Source: Methylocapsa aurea (GTDB taxonomy: Bacteria; Pseudomonadota; Alphaproteobacteria; Rhizobiales; Beijerinckiaceae). From it: 64,000 nt of DNA. How positions within the stretch are numbered: the first letter of the stretch is position 1; each line of letters opens with the position of its first letter. A model generated the notes under the pieces. It worked only from the letters and a program-made list of their open reading frames with translations, did no database searches and had not been told where the DNA came from. Shown here in pieces: positions 27,840 to 36,346 of this stretch. A program made the position numbers and the translations under genes. Location of the stretch: the NCBI RefSeq assembly GCF_000746085.1, contig NZ_JQKO01000010.1, forward strand, positions 154,191 through 218,190, read 5' to 3'.

Positions 27840-28871
27840 TCACGCGGCCTTCTCCGTGTCGGCGCGCAAAGATTTGCGGCGCAGGGAGGCGATGACTTCG
27901 CCAAGGATCGCGATTGCGATCTCCCCCGGACTATCCGCCCCTATATCGAGTCCGATCGGGGCGCGTATGCGCGCGAGTCCCTCTTCGCTGAAACCTTTGC
28001 CGCGCATTCGCTCGAGCCTCTTGGCGTGAGTCTTCCTCGATCCCAGCGCGCCAATATAGAAGCAATCGGCCCGCAGGGCGTGGACGAGGGCTTGATCGTC
28101 GATGCGTGGATCATGGGTCAGCAGCGCTATGGCGGTATAGCGATCGAGCCGCAGGGCCGGCAGCGCCGCATCCGGCCATTCGGCGAGAAGCTGCGCATCC
28201 GGAAAGCGTTCAGGCGTTGCAAAAGCGGTGCGCGGATCGACGACGGTCATGTCGAAGCCGACGAGCTTGGCGGCCTGCGCAAGCGCCTGCGCAATATGAA
28301 CGGCGCCGATCGTGATAAGGCGCGCGGGCGGCGCTGCGAAAGTGAGAAACAGCTCCTTGCCGGCCCAAATGGCCGAGTCGCTCTTGCCGAGCCGCAGCCG
28401 CTCGTCCAGAATTTCGGCCATAGGATCGGCGGCCAGATCCACGGCGCGGACGAGGCGCTGCTCGCCCGAAGCGACATCGGTTATGAGCGCGCACGGACGC
28501 CTTGCGGCGCGCTCGGCATTGAAGACCGCGAGGAGATCCGCCCGGTTCGCGTCAACGCTTTCGAGATAGACCCGGATCCGGCCGCCGCAGGAAAGGCCGA
28601 CGCGCCAGGCCGTCTCGTCGGCGACGCCGAATTCGAGCATGCGCCGGCTGCCAATCTCGATCACATCCAGCGCTTCCGCGACGACATCGCCCTCGACGCA
28701 GCCTCCGGAGACGGAGCCAAGGAAATTGCCCTCGCCATCAATGACGAGATGGCTGCCGACGGGCCGCGGCGCCGACCCCCAGGTCTCCACGACGGTCGCA
28801 AGCGCGACGCCGCGGCCCGCCGTTTTCCATTCCTGCGCCTTGCGGAGAATGTCTTCATCGGATGCCAGCAT
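27840..28871 (-). CDS. xdhC: XdhC/CoxI family molybdoenzyme maturation factor
   Basis: About 343 residues with both XdhC halves: the N-terminal CoxI-type domain (ALATVVETWGSAPRPVGSHL, SVSGGCVEGDV, LSCGGRIRVY) and the C-terminal Rossmann domain (LITIGAVHIAQAL, MTVVDPRTAFATPERFP, ALLTHDPRIDD, FYIGALGSRKTHAKR). Such proteins bind and sulfurate the Mo cofactor and insert it into xanthine-dehydrogenase-type enzymes. GGAAGG lies nine bases before the chosen ATG. Position between iorAB and mocA fits maturation of IorB. Confidence 0.92.
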   Translation of the reverse strand: MLASDEDILRKAQEWKTAGRGVALATVVETWGSAPRPVGSHLVIDGEGNFLGSVSGGCVEGDVVAEALDVIEIGSRRMLEFGVADETAWRVGLSCGGRIRVYLESVDANRADLLAVFNAERAARRPCALITDVASGEQRLVRAVDLAADPMAEILDERLRLGKSDSAIWAGKELFLTFAAPPARLITIGAVHIAQALAQAAKLVGFDMTVVDPRTAFATPERFPDAQLLAEWPDAALPALRLDRYTAIALLTHDPRIDDQALVHALRADCFYIGALGSRKTHAKRLERMRGKGFSEEGLARIRAPIGLDIGADSPGEIAIAILGEVIASLRRKSLRADTEKAA

Positions 28872-29045
28872 GTGGCCGAGCCTTCCAAACATTGACGACA
28901 TCAGCATCAAATCTCGATCGAATCTTATCGCCAATCGAGCCAAGAACATCGAGTCGCCATCCGCCCCTCATTCATTTTTTTGCGCGAACAGGTCGGCCCC
29001 TCGCCGAACTTGGAGGTCATACGACGCAGACCGCATGAGTCCAAC

Positions 29046-31301
29046 TCACATCACCGCGAGCTCCTGTGGATCGACCGGCAGGGTGCGGATCCGTCGTCCA
29101 GTCGCCGCATAGATCGCGTTGCATATCGCCGCCGACACCGGAGGAACCCCGGGCTCTCCCACACCGCCCGGCGGCGCATCGCTTGGCACAATATGCACGC
29201 GCGTCTCCGGAGTTGAGTCCATGCGCGCAACCAGATAGTCGCCGAAATTGGTCTGCTGCGCCTGACCATTCTTGAACGTGAGCGAACTGAACATCGTGTT
29301 GCCGAGGCCCATGACCGCGGCCCCCTCGAATTGCGCCGTTACTCGGTCAGGGTTGAGCACCTGGCCGCAATCCACAGCCATATCGATCCTCTGCACGGAG
29401 GCGTTGCCGCGCACATCTACGGCCACCCGCGCAACCACCGCGACGTAAGTCAGAAAACTGCGATGGACAGCGATGCCGAATCCGGAGCGAGGCGGCAGCT
29501 TGCTTCCCCAGCCGGCGCGCTCCGCTGCGAGTTCGACGACGGCGCGATGACGGGCGGTGTCGATCGGGTAGTCGTCGAGAGAGGCGCCATAGTTGCCGTA
29601 GTTCACGCCCATGGCGCGCAGATCAACTTTACGCGGTTCGCCCAACAGTTCCAGAATATGCGCCACCGGGTCCTTGCCGGCGGCGGCCGCCAACTCGTCG
29701 ACGAAGGAGCCGACAGCGAAGCCGTGCGGGATATTGTAGACGGAGCGGTACCAGCCGATGCGGATATGCGCCTTGGCGGGTCCGTTCTCGCATCGCACAT
29801 TGGCGATGTCGTAGGGCAGGTCCACAACGCCCTGGTCCATCTCGCCTTGCGCGCCGTAGGTCACGTCAGGCTTGAAGGTCGTGGCAATGGACGGAAACAC
29901 GCTGCGATGCAACCAGGCGACAGTCTTGCCGTCGGAGTCGAGTCCGGCTTCCAAATGATTGGCGCAGGCGGCGTGAAAGTAGTCATGCTTGATATCGTCC
30001 TCCCGCGTCCAGGTCACCTTCACCGGCGCACCGATCATGTTGGCGAGCACGGCGGCCTCGCCAACATAGTCGGGCTTCGACTTGCGGCCAAACCCTCCGC
30101 CAAGCAAAGTCACGTTGATCGTGACATTGGCCGGATCGACGCCGAGCGCCTCGGCGACAGTCTTACGCGCCTGCTGCGGGTTCTGGGTCGCGGTCCAAAC
30201 CTCGCAGGCGCCATTCGTCACCTGAGCGACGGCGGCTTCCGGCTCCATCATGGCGTGCGCCAGGTGGGGGACGAAGTAATCGGCCGAGATGCGCTTGGCC
30301 GCGCCCGCCAGGGCCGCGTCGACATCGCCATTGTGGCGCATCACGCGCCCCGGCTTGCCCGCCGTTGCAACCAGCTCCTTGTAGTACGCGTCGGTGTCGA
30401 AGCTGCCGTTCGGGCCTTCGTCCCACTCCATCTCAAGCTGTTGGCGTCCTTGCTCGGCGGCCCAAGTGTTGCTGGCGATAACCGCGACGCCTCCGAGCGG
30501 CCTGAACCCGGCCGGCAGCGACGCGACGGGGATTTCCACCACGCGCTCTACGCCTGGCGTCGCCAGCGCCGCTTTTGCGTCATAACTCTTAAGTGTTGCG
30601 CCATAGACGGGCGGTCGCTCGATCGAGGCATATTTCATGCCCGGCAAGGTGAAATCGATCCCGTATACGGCTTTGCCGTGGACGATGTCGTCGAGATCGA
30701 CGACAGGCAGCGGCTTGCCGATATAGCGCCAATCCTTGGACGGTTTCAAAATGAGGCTCTCGGGCGCCGGAACCGGCAGGCGCATCGCCGCCTCGACCAA
30801 CTCGCCGTATCGCAGGCGTTGAGGCGCCTGCGGTCCAATCACTACCCCGGCCTGAGTTCGACATTTGGCGGGCAACACCTTCCACCGTTGCGCGGCCGCG
30901 GCGACCAACATTTGTCGCGCGGCGGCGCCCGCTCGCCGCAGCGGCAGCAGGAACTGCGTAACGCTGCGCGAGCCGTCCGTGTTCTGGTCGCCGTATTTTT
31001 CATCGCCTTGCGCCTGGATGATCTCGATATCGCTCCATTGGGCGTCCAGCTCGTCGGCCAAGGCCTGAGCCAGCGAGGTCTTGATGCCGGTGCCCATCTC
31101 GGAGCGATGGATGGTGATGCTTATGCGTCCCGACAGGTTAACGGCGACATAGACATTGGGCGCCAAGATCGCGTCGCGGCCCGCTGCGGCGGCGCTGAAT
31201 ATTGGATTGTAGCCCGCTACGTGGAAGCCAAGGACGAAGCCAGACGCTACGCCGCCGCGCAGCATGCCGCGACGGCTCAGATTCTTAATGGCGTCCATCA
31301 T
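29046..31301 (-). CDS. iorB: Molybdopterin-binding subunit, isoquinoline 1-oxidoreductase-like
   Basis: About 751 residues. A Tat signal ([18 protein letters not shown]) indicates export in complex with the Fe-S partner. The protein matches the IorB/aldehyde dehydrogenase beta class of xanthine-oxidase-family Mo hydroxylases: [43 protein letters not shown] (Mo-cofactor loop) and [10 protein letters not shown] with the catalytic Glu. The ATG overlaps the iorA stop by 4 bp (ATGA). No FAD subunit is present, so electrons likely pass through the 2Fe-2S subunit to a cytochrome. The true substrate (N-heterocycle, aldehyde or other) is unknown. Confidence 0.92.
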   Translation of the reverse strand: MMDAIKNLSRRGMLRGGVASGFVLGFHVAGYNPIFSAAAAGRDAILAPNVYVAVNLSGRISITIHRSEMGTGIKTSLAQALADELDAQWSDIEIIQAQGDEKYGDQNTDGSRSVTQFLLPLRRAGAAARQMLVAAAAQRWKVLPAKCRTQAGVVIGPQAPQRLRYGELVEAAMRLPVPAPESLILKPSKDWRYIGKPLPVVDLDDIVHGKAVYGIDFTLPGMKYASIERPPVYGATLKSYDAKAALATPGVERVVEIPVASLPAGFRPLGGVAVIASNTWAAEQGRQQLEMEWDEGPNGSFDTDAYYKELVATAGKPGRVMRHNGDVDAALAGAAKRISADYFVPHLAHAMMEPEAAVAQVTNGACEVWTATQNPQQARKTVAEALGVDPANVTINVTLLGGGFGRKSKPDYVGEAAVLANMIGAPVKVTWTREDDIKHDYFHAACANHLEAGLDSDGKTVAWLHRSVFPSIATTFKPDVTYGAQGEMDQGVVDLPYDIANVRCENGPAKAHIRIGWYRSVYNIPHGFAVGSFVDELAAAAGKDPVAHILELLGEPRKVDLRAMGVNYGNYGASLDDYPIDTARHRAVVELAAERAGWGSKLPPRSGFGIAVHRSFLTYVAVVARVAVDVRGNASVQRIDMAVDCGQVLNPDRVTAQFEGAAVMGLGNTMFSSLTFKNGQAQQTNFGDYLVARMDSTPETRVHIVPSDAPPGGVGEPGVPPVSAAICNAIYAATGRRIRTLPVDPQELAVM

Positions 31302-31756
31302 TCGGCCTCCCCTGCTGCGATCTTGATTGCGGCCTTGATGCGCTGGTAGGCGCCGCATCGGCAAATATTCCCCGCCATGGCGCTCGTGATCTGCTCGTCA
31401 GTAGGCTTTGGCGTCTGCGCCAGCAGCGCCGCGGCCTGCATGAGCTGGCCGGGCTGACAATAGCCGCATTGCGGCGCGTTGACTTGCTTCCAGGCGCGCT
31501 GAAGCGAATGGTCGCCATGGGCGCCGGCGAGGCCCTCGATCGTAGTGATGGCCTTGCCATGGGCCTCGGCGGCCGTCGTGATGCAGGCGCGGACGGCTTG
31601 GCCATCCAGATGGACAATGCAGGCCCCGCAAGCGCCGATCCCGCAACCGAATTTGGTTCCGCGCAGCCCAATAAGGTCGCGCAGCACCCAGACCAGCGGC
31701 ATCTCGGGTGGGGCGTCGACCTGATGCGCCGCATCATTCACGCGAAGATCTAGCAT
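31298..31756 (-). CDS. iorA: 2Fe-2S subunit, isoquinoline 1-oxidoreductase-like
   Basis: A 152-residue iron-sulfur protein with the two 2Fe-2S centres of Mo hydroxylases. The plant-ferredoxin-type N-terminal set is [15 protein letters not shown] (plus a later Cys), and the C-terminal all-helical set is [10 protein letters not shown] with [10 protein letters not shown]. It passes electrons from the Mo site of IorB. GGAG lies ten bases before the ATG. It is first in the coupled iorAB pair; its gap to the upstream desulfurase gene on the same strand is 155 bp. Confidence 0.95.
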   Translation of the reverse strand: MLDLRVNDAAHQVDAPPEMPLVWVLRDLIGLRGTKFGCGIGACGACIVHLDGQAVRACITTAAEAHGKAITTIEGLAGAHGDHSLQRAWKQVNAPQCGYCQPGQLMQAAALLAQTPKPTDEQITSAMAGNICRCGAYQRIKAAIKIAAGEAE

Positions 31757-31911
31757 CTCACTTAGCTCCTGTTCGACTTATCGGTGATAACGTCGCCTTT
31801 GCGGAATTGTTCGAGCCCGAACTATGCTGGGAGTTGGCGGTTGTGTTTGCCCATGACGGCGCGCAGCAGCGAGTCGGCGTGGGGCGCTGAACGATCTTGT
31901 GCCGCTACGAG

Positions 31912-33024
31912 CTAGAGGCCTTTGAGCAGGTTGACGACGTCCTCGATCTCGTCCCGCGTCGTGGCGCGGCCAAGGCTGAACCGGATCGCTCCCATGCCGA
32001 TCTCGGGCGCGACGCCCATGGCTTCAAGGACAGGCGAAAGCTTGATCTCGCCCGAGTGGCAGGCCGAGCCTGTGGATGCGGCGACGCTCGGAATCTGGGC
32101 GAGGATGTCGGCGCCGACGCGGCCGACGAAAGAGACATTGAGCGTGTTTGGCAAACGATGCTCAGGATGGCCGTTAAGCACGACCCGGTCGCCGAAGGCC
32201 ATGCGCAATTGCTCCCAAAACAGGTCTCGCAAGCGCTGTGTGGACGGCGCGCCGATCCAGGGTTGCGCGATCTCGCAGGCTTTGCCAAGGCCTGCGATCA
32301 GCAGCGCGCTCTCAGTGCCCGCGCGCCGCCCGCCCTCGTGTCCCGCCCCATGAATCAGCGGCTCGATCTCCAGCCCTCCGCGCACATAAAGCGCTCCGAC
32401 TCCCTTGGGCGCATAGACCTTGTGCCCTGCGATGGAGAGCAGATCGACGCCAAGCGTCCCGACATTGGTTGAAATCTTTCCGACCGATTGAGCGGCGTCG
32501 GTATGCAATAAAATTCCATGCTCGCGGGCGATGCGAGAAATTGCAGCGATGGGCTGGATGGAGCCGACCTCATTGTTGGCGTGCATGATGCTGATCAGGA
32601 ATGTGTCCCTGGTGATCGCTTTGCGGATCTCATCGGGATCGACGAGTCCCGCGCCGTCCACTGGGACGTAGGTTACCCTGGCTCCAAGTCGCTCCAGAAA
32701 ACAGGCCGGCGCGATCGTCGCTGGATGCTCGATCTTGGAGACGATCAGATGCGATGGCCGCCCAGCCCTGGCAAAGAACAGTCCCTTGAGCGCGAGATTA
32801 TTCGCTTCGCTTCCGCCGCTGGTGAAGACGATCTCCTCGGGCCGGCAGCCAAGGAGGCGAGCCACTTGAGCGCGCCCGGTCTTGATGGCCTCCCGCGCGC
32901 CATGAGCCGCCCAATGCAGGCTGGAGGGATTGCCGAAGTCGCCGGCAAGATATGGCCGCATCGCCTCGACGACCTCTGGGGCGGCCGGCGCGCTGGCGTT
33001 GAAGTCGAGGTAGATCGGCTTCAT
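31912..33024 (-). CDS. Cysteine desulfurase / selenocysteine lyase-like protein
   Basis: A 370-residue PLP enzyme of the NifS class. It shows the start YLDFNASAPAAPEV, TSGGSEANNLAL, HTDAAQSVGKI and the PLP lysine in SIAGHKVYAPKG. The catalytic Cys loop is GSACHSGEIKLSPVLEAMG, and the end is IRFSLGRATTRDEIEDVV. As I recall, this CHS..SPVL loop and the following segment are closer to animal selenocysteine lyase than to IscS (SACTSA). Next to selD, it may supply selenide from selenocysteine or deliver Se from Cys-type chemistry. It is 64 bp downstream of selD, same strand. Confidence 0.9.
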   Translation of the reverse strand: MKPIYLDFNASAPAAPEVVEAMRPYLAGDFGNPSSLHWAAHGAREAIKTGRAQVARLLGCRPEEIVFTSGGSEANNLALKGLFFARAGRPSHLIVSKIEHPATIAPACFLERLGARVTYVPVDGAGLVDPDEIRKAITRDTFLISIMHANNEVGSIQPIAAISRIAREHGILLHTDAAQSVGKISTNVGTLGVDLLSIAGHKVYAPKGVGALYVRGGLEIEPLIHGAGHEGGRRAGTESALLIAGLGKACEIAQPWIGAPSTQRLRDLFWEQLRMAFGDRVVLNGHPEHRLPNTLNVSFVGRVGADILAQIPSVAASTGSACHSGEIKLSPVLEAMGVAPEIGMGAIRFSLGRATTRDEIEDVVNLLKGL

Positions 33025-33088
33025 CGCCGCACACTTGCAACCGCTACGCGCCCGCGGCGCCCGCCGCGATTGGAAGTCCGCCGACCCT

Positions 33089-34186
33089 TCACGTACGAAC
33101 CCGGATTTCCGGCGGGCCCGCCTCGACAGTCCCGATGATCCGGGCTGCCTGATAGCCGGCGTCGCAAATGGTTTGGAGCAGGCTCGCCGCCCGGCCGGGC
33201 GCGCAGGCGACGAGCAATCCGCCCGAGGTTTGCGGATCGGTCAGGATTTGTCGCCGCCAAGTCGGAAAGTCGTCCGGCAGCGCGACCTCGGCCCCATAGC
33301 TCGCCCAGTTTCGCTCCGAGGCGCCGGTGACGAATCCTTGCTGTGCGAGGTTCCTGGCGTGCGTCAGGAGGGGGAGGTCGTCGGCGCGGATTTCGAGCCG
33401 CGCCTTGGAGCCGCGCGCCATCTCGAGGCCGTGGCCAAGGAGGCCGAAGCCGGTGACGTCGGTGATCGCGTGGACGTCGGGTTCGCGGGCGAGATCGGCG
33501 CCGATGCGGTTCAATTGCGTCGTCGATGCGATCATTTCGGCGTAGGCGTCGCTCGTCAGCGCGCCCTTCTTGAACGCAGCCGAATAGATGCCGACGCCCA
33601 GGCCCTTGGTCAGGATCAAGGCGTCGCCTGGGCGCGCGTCGCAGTTGCGGCGCAGATCCGCTAAAGCGCAGACGCCGATGACCGCAAGGCCATAGATCGG
33701 CTCGGGCGAATCGATCGAATGACCGCCCGCCACCGGAATCCCCGCCTCGGCGCAGATCGCCGCGCCTCCGTTCAGAATTTCGCGCACCGTCTCGGCCGGG
33801 ATCTTGTCGATCGGCATGCCGAGAATGGCGAGCGCCATGATCGGCTTCCCGCCCATCGCATAGACGTCGGAGATCGCATTGGCGGCGGCGATCCGGCCAA
33901 AATCGAATGGATCGTCGACGATCGGCATGAAGAAATCGGTGGTTGCGATCACGCACGATTTATCGTCTAGCCGCCAGACAGCCGCGTCGTCGCCGGTCTC
34001 CGCGCCGACCAGAAGGCGGGCGAAGGGGCCGGCAGGCGGCTGGTCGGCGAGCAGGCGTTGGAGCACCGATGGCGCCAATTTGCAGCCGCAGCCGCCGCCA
34101 TGGGCAAGCGCGCTGAGGCGGAACGGCGATGGCGTCCCGATGTCGGCGCCTGTTCTCTCTTCCAGCCTTTCGCCCTGTGTGGTCAA
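33089..34186 (-). CDS. selD: Selenide, water dikinase
   Basis: A 365-residue SelD making selenophosphate from selenide and ATP, the selenium donor for Sec-tRNA (SelA) and other uses. The N-terminal glycine-rich active loop is HGGGCGCKL, with Cys where some SelD proteins carry selenocysteine, and the essential Lys. [30 protein letters not shown] and [11 protein letters not shown] are the AIR-synthase-fold ATP/metal motifs. Its ATG overlaps the stop of the upstream transglutaminase-like gene by 4 bp. It pairs functionally with selA, selB and selC on the opposite strand. Confidence 0.97.
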   Translation of the reverse strand: MTTQGERLEERTGADIGTPSPFRLSALAHGGGCGCKLAPSVLQRLLADQPPAGPFARLLVGAETGDDAAVWRLDDKSCVIATTDFFMPIVDDPFDFGRIAAANAISDVYAMGGKPIMALAILGMPIDKIPAETVREILNGGAAICAEAGIPVAGGHSIDSPEPIYGLAVIGVCALADLRRNCDARPGDALILTKGLGVGIYSAAFKKGALTSDAYAEMIASTTQLNRIGADLAREPDVHAITDVTGFGLLGHGLEMARGSKARLEIRADDLPLLTHARNLAQQGFVTGASERNWASYGAEVALPDDFPTWRRQILTDPQTSGGLLVACAPGRAASLLQTICDAGYQAARIIGTVEAGPPEIRVRT

Positions 34187-35280
34187 ACCGCGACCTCGAC
34201 CGATTTGATCGTATATCGGAACGCGTCGGGATCGAGGCAGTCGAGCCGCACTGCGCCGACCTCAGCTTGAGGATACATGAGGAAGCCGATTTTCGAGCCG
34301 GCCGACCTCGGCAAGGCGACATCATGCGCGGCGTTGTAGGCGATCCAGTTGCCCTCCCACGCGCCAAACAGCTTTTCGCGAACGGCGATCACCTTGGGAT
34401 CACTCGCCGGCAGGCCGCCGTCGGCCTCCTCCAACATCACTTTGCGAACGTCGGCCGGATCGACCGGAACCCAGCCGAAATCGGAGAGATAGACCTCGGC
34501 GCGGCAATGTTGCGCCTTGGTCACAATCTCGGATTTCGCGCCGAGGCTCTTGTAGCCGAATTTCGAGGGCGCCACGCGCAGGCCATAGACGTCGCGGGCG
34601 GGAAGGCCGGCGGCGCGGGCGAGCCCGACATAGAGCGCGTTGATGTCGGCGCATTTGCCGCCAAGATTGCCGCTTCGCAGCATGGCGGCGATGTCGCCGG
34701 AGCCGCAGCCGCGCGTCTTGGCGTCGCGGAAGGTGTTTTCAATGATCCAGGCGTAGATCAGTCGCGCCTTGTCGAGATCGGACGCCGCGCCGCCAACGAT
34801 CTGGTCGGATGTCGCCTTCACGATGCCGTCGGTCGGAATCAAATCGGTCGCGTGGAGGTAGCGCGCGCGCTCCGCGCTGGAGAGTCGGGCGGCGCGGGGC
34901 TTGGCCAGATCGACTGCGCGGTCGCGGACGGCGACGCGGCTCGTCACCTCGACGACCGGGGCGGTCTCGCCCTCCTTCCAGTCCACGACGAGCATCCTCG
35001 CTCCATAGGCCGGGTCGCTTGCGATTGCGGCCTTGGCGGCGTTGGTCGTCCATTTGACTTTCGCGGGGCGGTTCCAGTCCTCGGCGGTAAAGCCGGGCAG
35101 CGGCACAAAGGCGCGGGACGGCCCCGCGGCATTCAAAAGTTCAACGCGGGTCACGACGTCGAAGCTGCGCCAGCCTTCTGGACGCGGTGCGAAGGCGGCC
35201 TGCGCCCAGGCAAATCGCGGCGTCGCCGCTGTGGCGGACAGCGCGGCTCCTGCCGCCAACAATTTGCGACGGTCGATCAT
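34183..35280 (-). CDS. Transglutaminase-like exported protein
   Basis: A 365-residue protein with a Tat-type signal ([17 protein letters not shown], cleaved near FAWAQA). The papain-like transglutaminase core is visible: catalytic Cys in [19 protein letters not shown], His in QHCRAEVYL and Asp in WVPVDPADV. Bacterial members are usually periplasmic peptidases or isopeptidases. Its ATG overlaps the thioredoxin-like gene by 4 bp and its stop overlaps selD by 4 bp, so it is coupled on both sides. The link to selenium metabolism is unexplained. Confidence 0.85.
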   Translation of the reverse strand: MIDRRKLLAAGAALSATAATPRFAWAQAAFAPRPEGWRSFDVVTRVELLNAAGPSRAFVPLPGFTAEDWNRPAKVKWTTNAAKAAIASDPAYGARMLVVDWKEGETAPVVEVTSRVAVRDRAVDLAKPRAARLSSAERARYLHATDLIPTDGIVKATSDQIVGGAASDLDKARLIYAWIIENTFRDAKTRGCGSGDIAAMLRSGNLGGKCADINALYVGLARAAGLPARDVYGLRVAPSKFGYKSLGAKSEIVTKAQHCRAEVYLSDFGWVPVDPADVRKVMLEEADGGLPASDPKVIAVREKLFGAWEGNWIAYNAAHDVALPRSAGSKIGFLMYPQAEVGAVRLDCLDPDAFRYTIKSVEVAV

Positions 35281-36044
35281 GGCGTTCTCCCAGATTGCGC
35301 TGCAGGTGGTTGCAGCAGACGAGATCGAGATAAGTGTGGCGGGCGCCCGCCGATCGAGCGCGCCGCTGGAGATGTTGGCGAAAGCTGGTCAAACAGGCGA
35401 TCGATCGCTGGATCGTCCCACTCGACATCGCCGACGGCGACCCGAAGGGGTCCTAGCGCCGCATCGAGTACGACGGTCGTTGGCAAGGCATAGATGTCCC
35501 AGGCCTTGGCGACGGCGCGGTCGCGGTCGAGCAGCACGCAAAAGGCGAGGGGGCCAGCGCCAAGAAAGCGCCGCACGGCTGGCTCGACCTCGCCGACAGC
35601 GATTGCAACGACCCTCGGACCCTTTTGCGCCCGGCGGGCGGCGAAGCGATCCAGCGCCGGCAACTCGGTCCGGCAGGGCGCGCACCAGGTCGCGAAGAAA
35701 TGGACGAGCAGAACGGCGCCGCGATAGCTGGAAAGCCGCGTCTCGCCGCCGTCGAGCGCGTCCAGAATAAAGGCAGGCGTCGGTCCGCTGGTCCAGGGCT
35801 CAAGAATTGCCGAGGGCGCCGCATTGGCGGCGGCCGAGAAGGCGGTCACGGCGAAAGCCGTGTGCAGGAGGCGACAAAGGCGTGCGAAAACCCGGCGAGC
35901 GCCTGATGGGCGATTGCCGCGGCGGAGCTTGCGCGCGAACACAAGAGAGCGGCCCTGATCCACAGGAGCAGCGGAAATAGTCACGCGCGAATTTTCGGCG
36001 TTCTGGAGGCCGCTGTCAATTCGTCGCGTGGAAGGTTGGAGCAA
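35277..36044 (-). CDS. TlpA-like thioredoxin-fold protein
   Basis: A thioredoxin-fold protein with the redox motif WCAPC in VHFFATWCAPCRTELPAL, and the TlpA/ResA-like pattern (AVAKAWDIYALPTTVVLD, with the cis-Pro). A hydrophobic export segment (LLHTAFAVTAFSAAANA) precedes the domain, so it acts in the periplasm. The start is uncertain: 36044 is a TTG; GTG codons at 35984 and further in are plausible. It is the first gene of a coupled set with the transglutaminase and selD genes, and is divergent from the formate dehydrogenase operon. Confidence 0.8.
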   Translation of the reverse strand: MLQPSTRRIDSGLQNAENSRVTISAAPVDQGRSLVFARKLRRGNRPSGARRVFARLCRLLHTAFAVTAFSAAANAAPSAILEPWTSGPTPAFILDALDGGETRLSSYRGAVLLVHFFATWCAPCRTELPALDRFAARRAQKGPRVVAIAVGEVEPAVRRFLGAGPLAFCVLLDRDRAVAKAWDIYALPTTVVLDAALGPLRVAVGDVEWDDPAIDRLFDQLSPTSPAARSIGGRPPHLSRSRLLQPPAAQSGRTP

Positions 36045-36104
36045 GCTTAGACGGCCGCGAATTCATACGCTCGTCATAATCATTATATGACAAAGGCGGC
36101 GCTA

Positions 36105-36120
36105 ATTATGTATTCATAAT
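36105..36120. promoter_or_regulatory. Inverted repeat, possible operator
   Basis: ATTATG (36105-36110) and CATAAT (36115-36120) form a perfect 6-base inverted repeat with a 4-base spacer in the divergent intergenic region. A regulator-binding site is possible; none is known. Confidence 0.3.
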
Positions 36121-36216
36121 ATATTGCCAGATGCGTGTATGCGATAAGACTTGAACGGCGCGCGATTAGTTGCCCTGTTGTAGCTCCGTGACATCGGAAG
36201 AGACAACCTTATTGGT

Positions 36217-36244
36217 TTGACATCGGGTCGAGTTGGCGTAGCAT
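36217..36244 (+). promoter_or_regulatory. Candidate sigma70 promoter for formate dehydrogenase operon
   Basis: A perfect -35 hexamer TTGACA (36217-36222) is followed after 16 bases by TAGCAT (36239-36244), four of six matches to the -10 consensus. It lies about 100 bp before the fdhA start codon. Confidence 0.4.
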
Positions 36245-36346
36245 GCGACCGCAAGTTGAAATGAGGTCCAATGCCTCGGCGATCGCAAGGTGCGCATGCT
36301 CCCTGTGGGGTCGCCGCAGAGCGGATCGAAAGGGAGGCATTTCGCG

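Larger units (their letters stand above)
36045..36346. other. Divergent promoter region of fdh and selD operons
   Basis: This AT-richer gap separates the divergent TlpA-selD and formate dehydrogenase operons. It holds an inverted repeat ATTATG-4-CATAAT (36105-36120) and a sigma70-like promoter candidate facing fdh. No gene is seen. Confidence 0.5.

Noticed and set aside
29331..31349. 672-codon open frame antisense to iorB
   Set aside because: It mirrors a well-supported gene, lacks family features and is explained by GC-rich codon bias.
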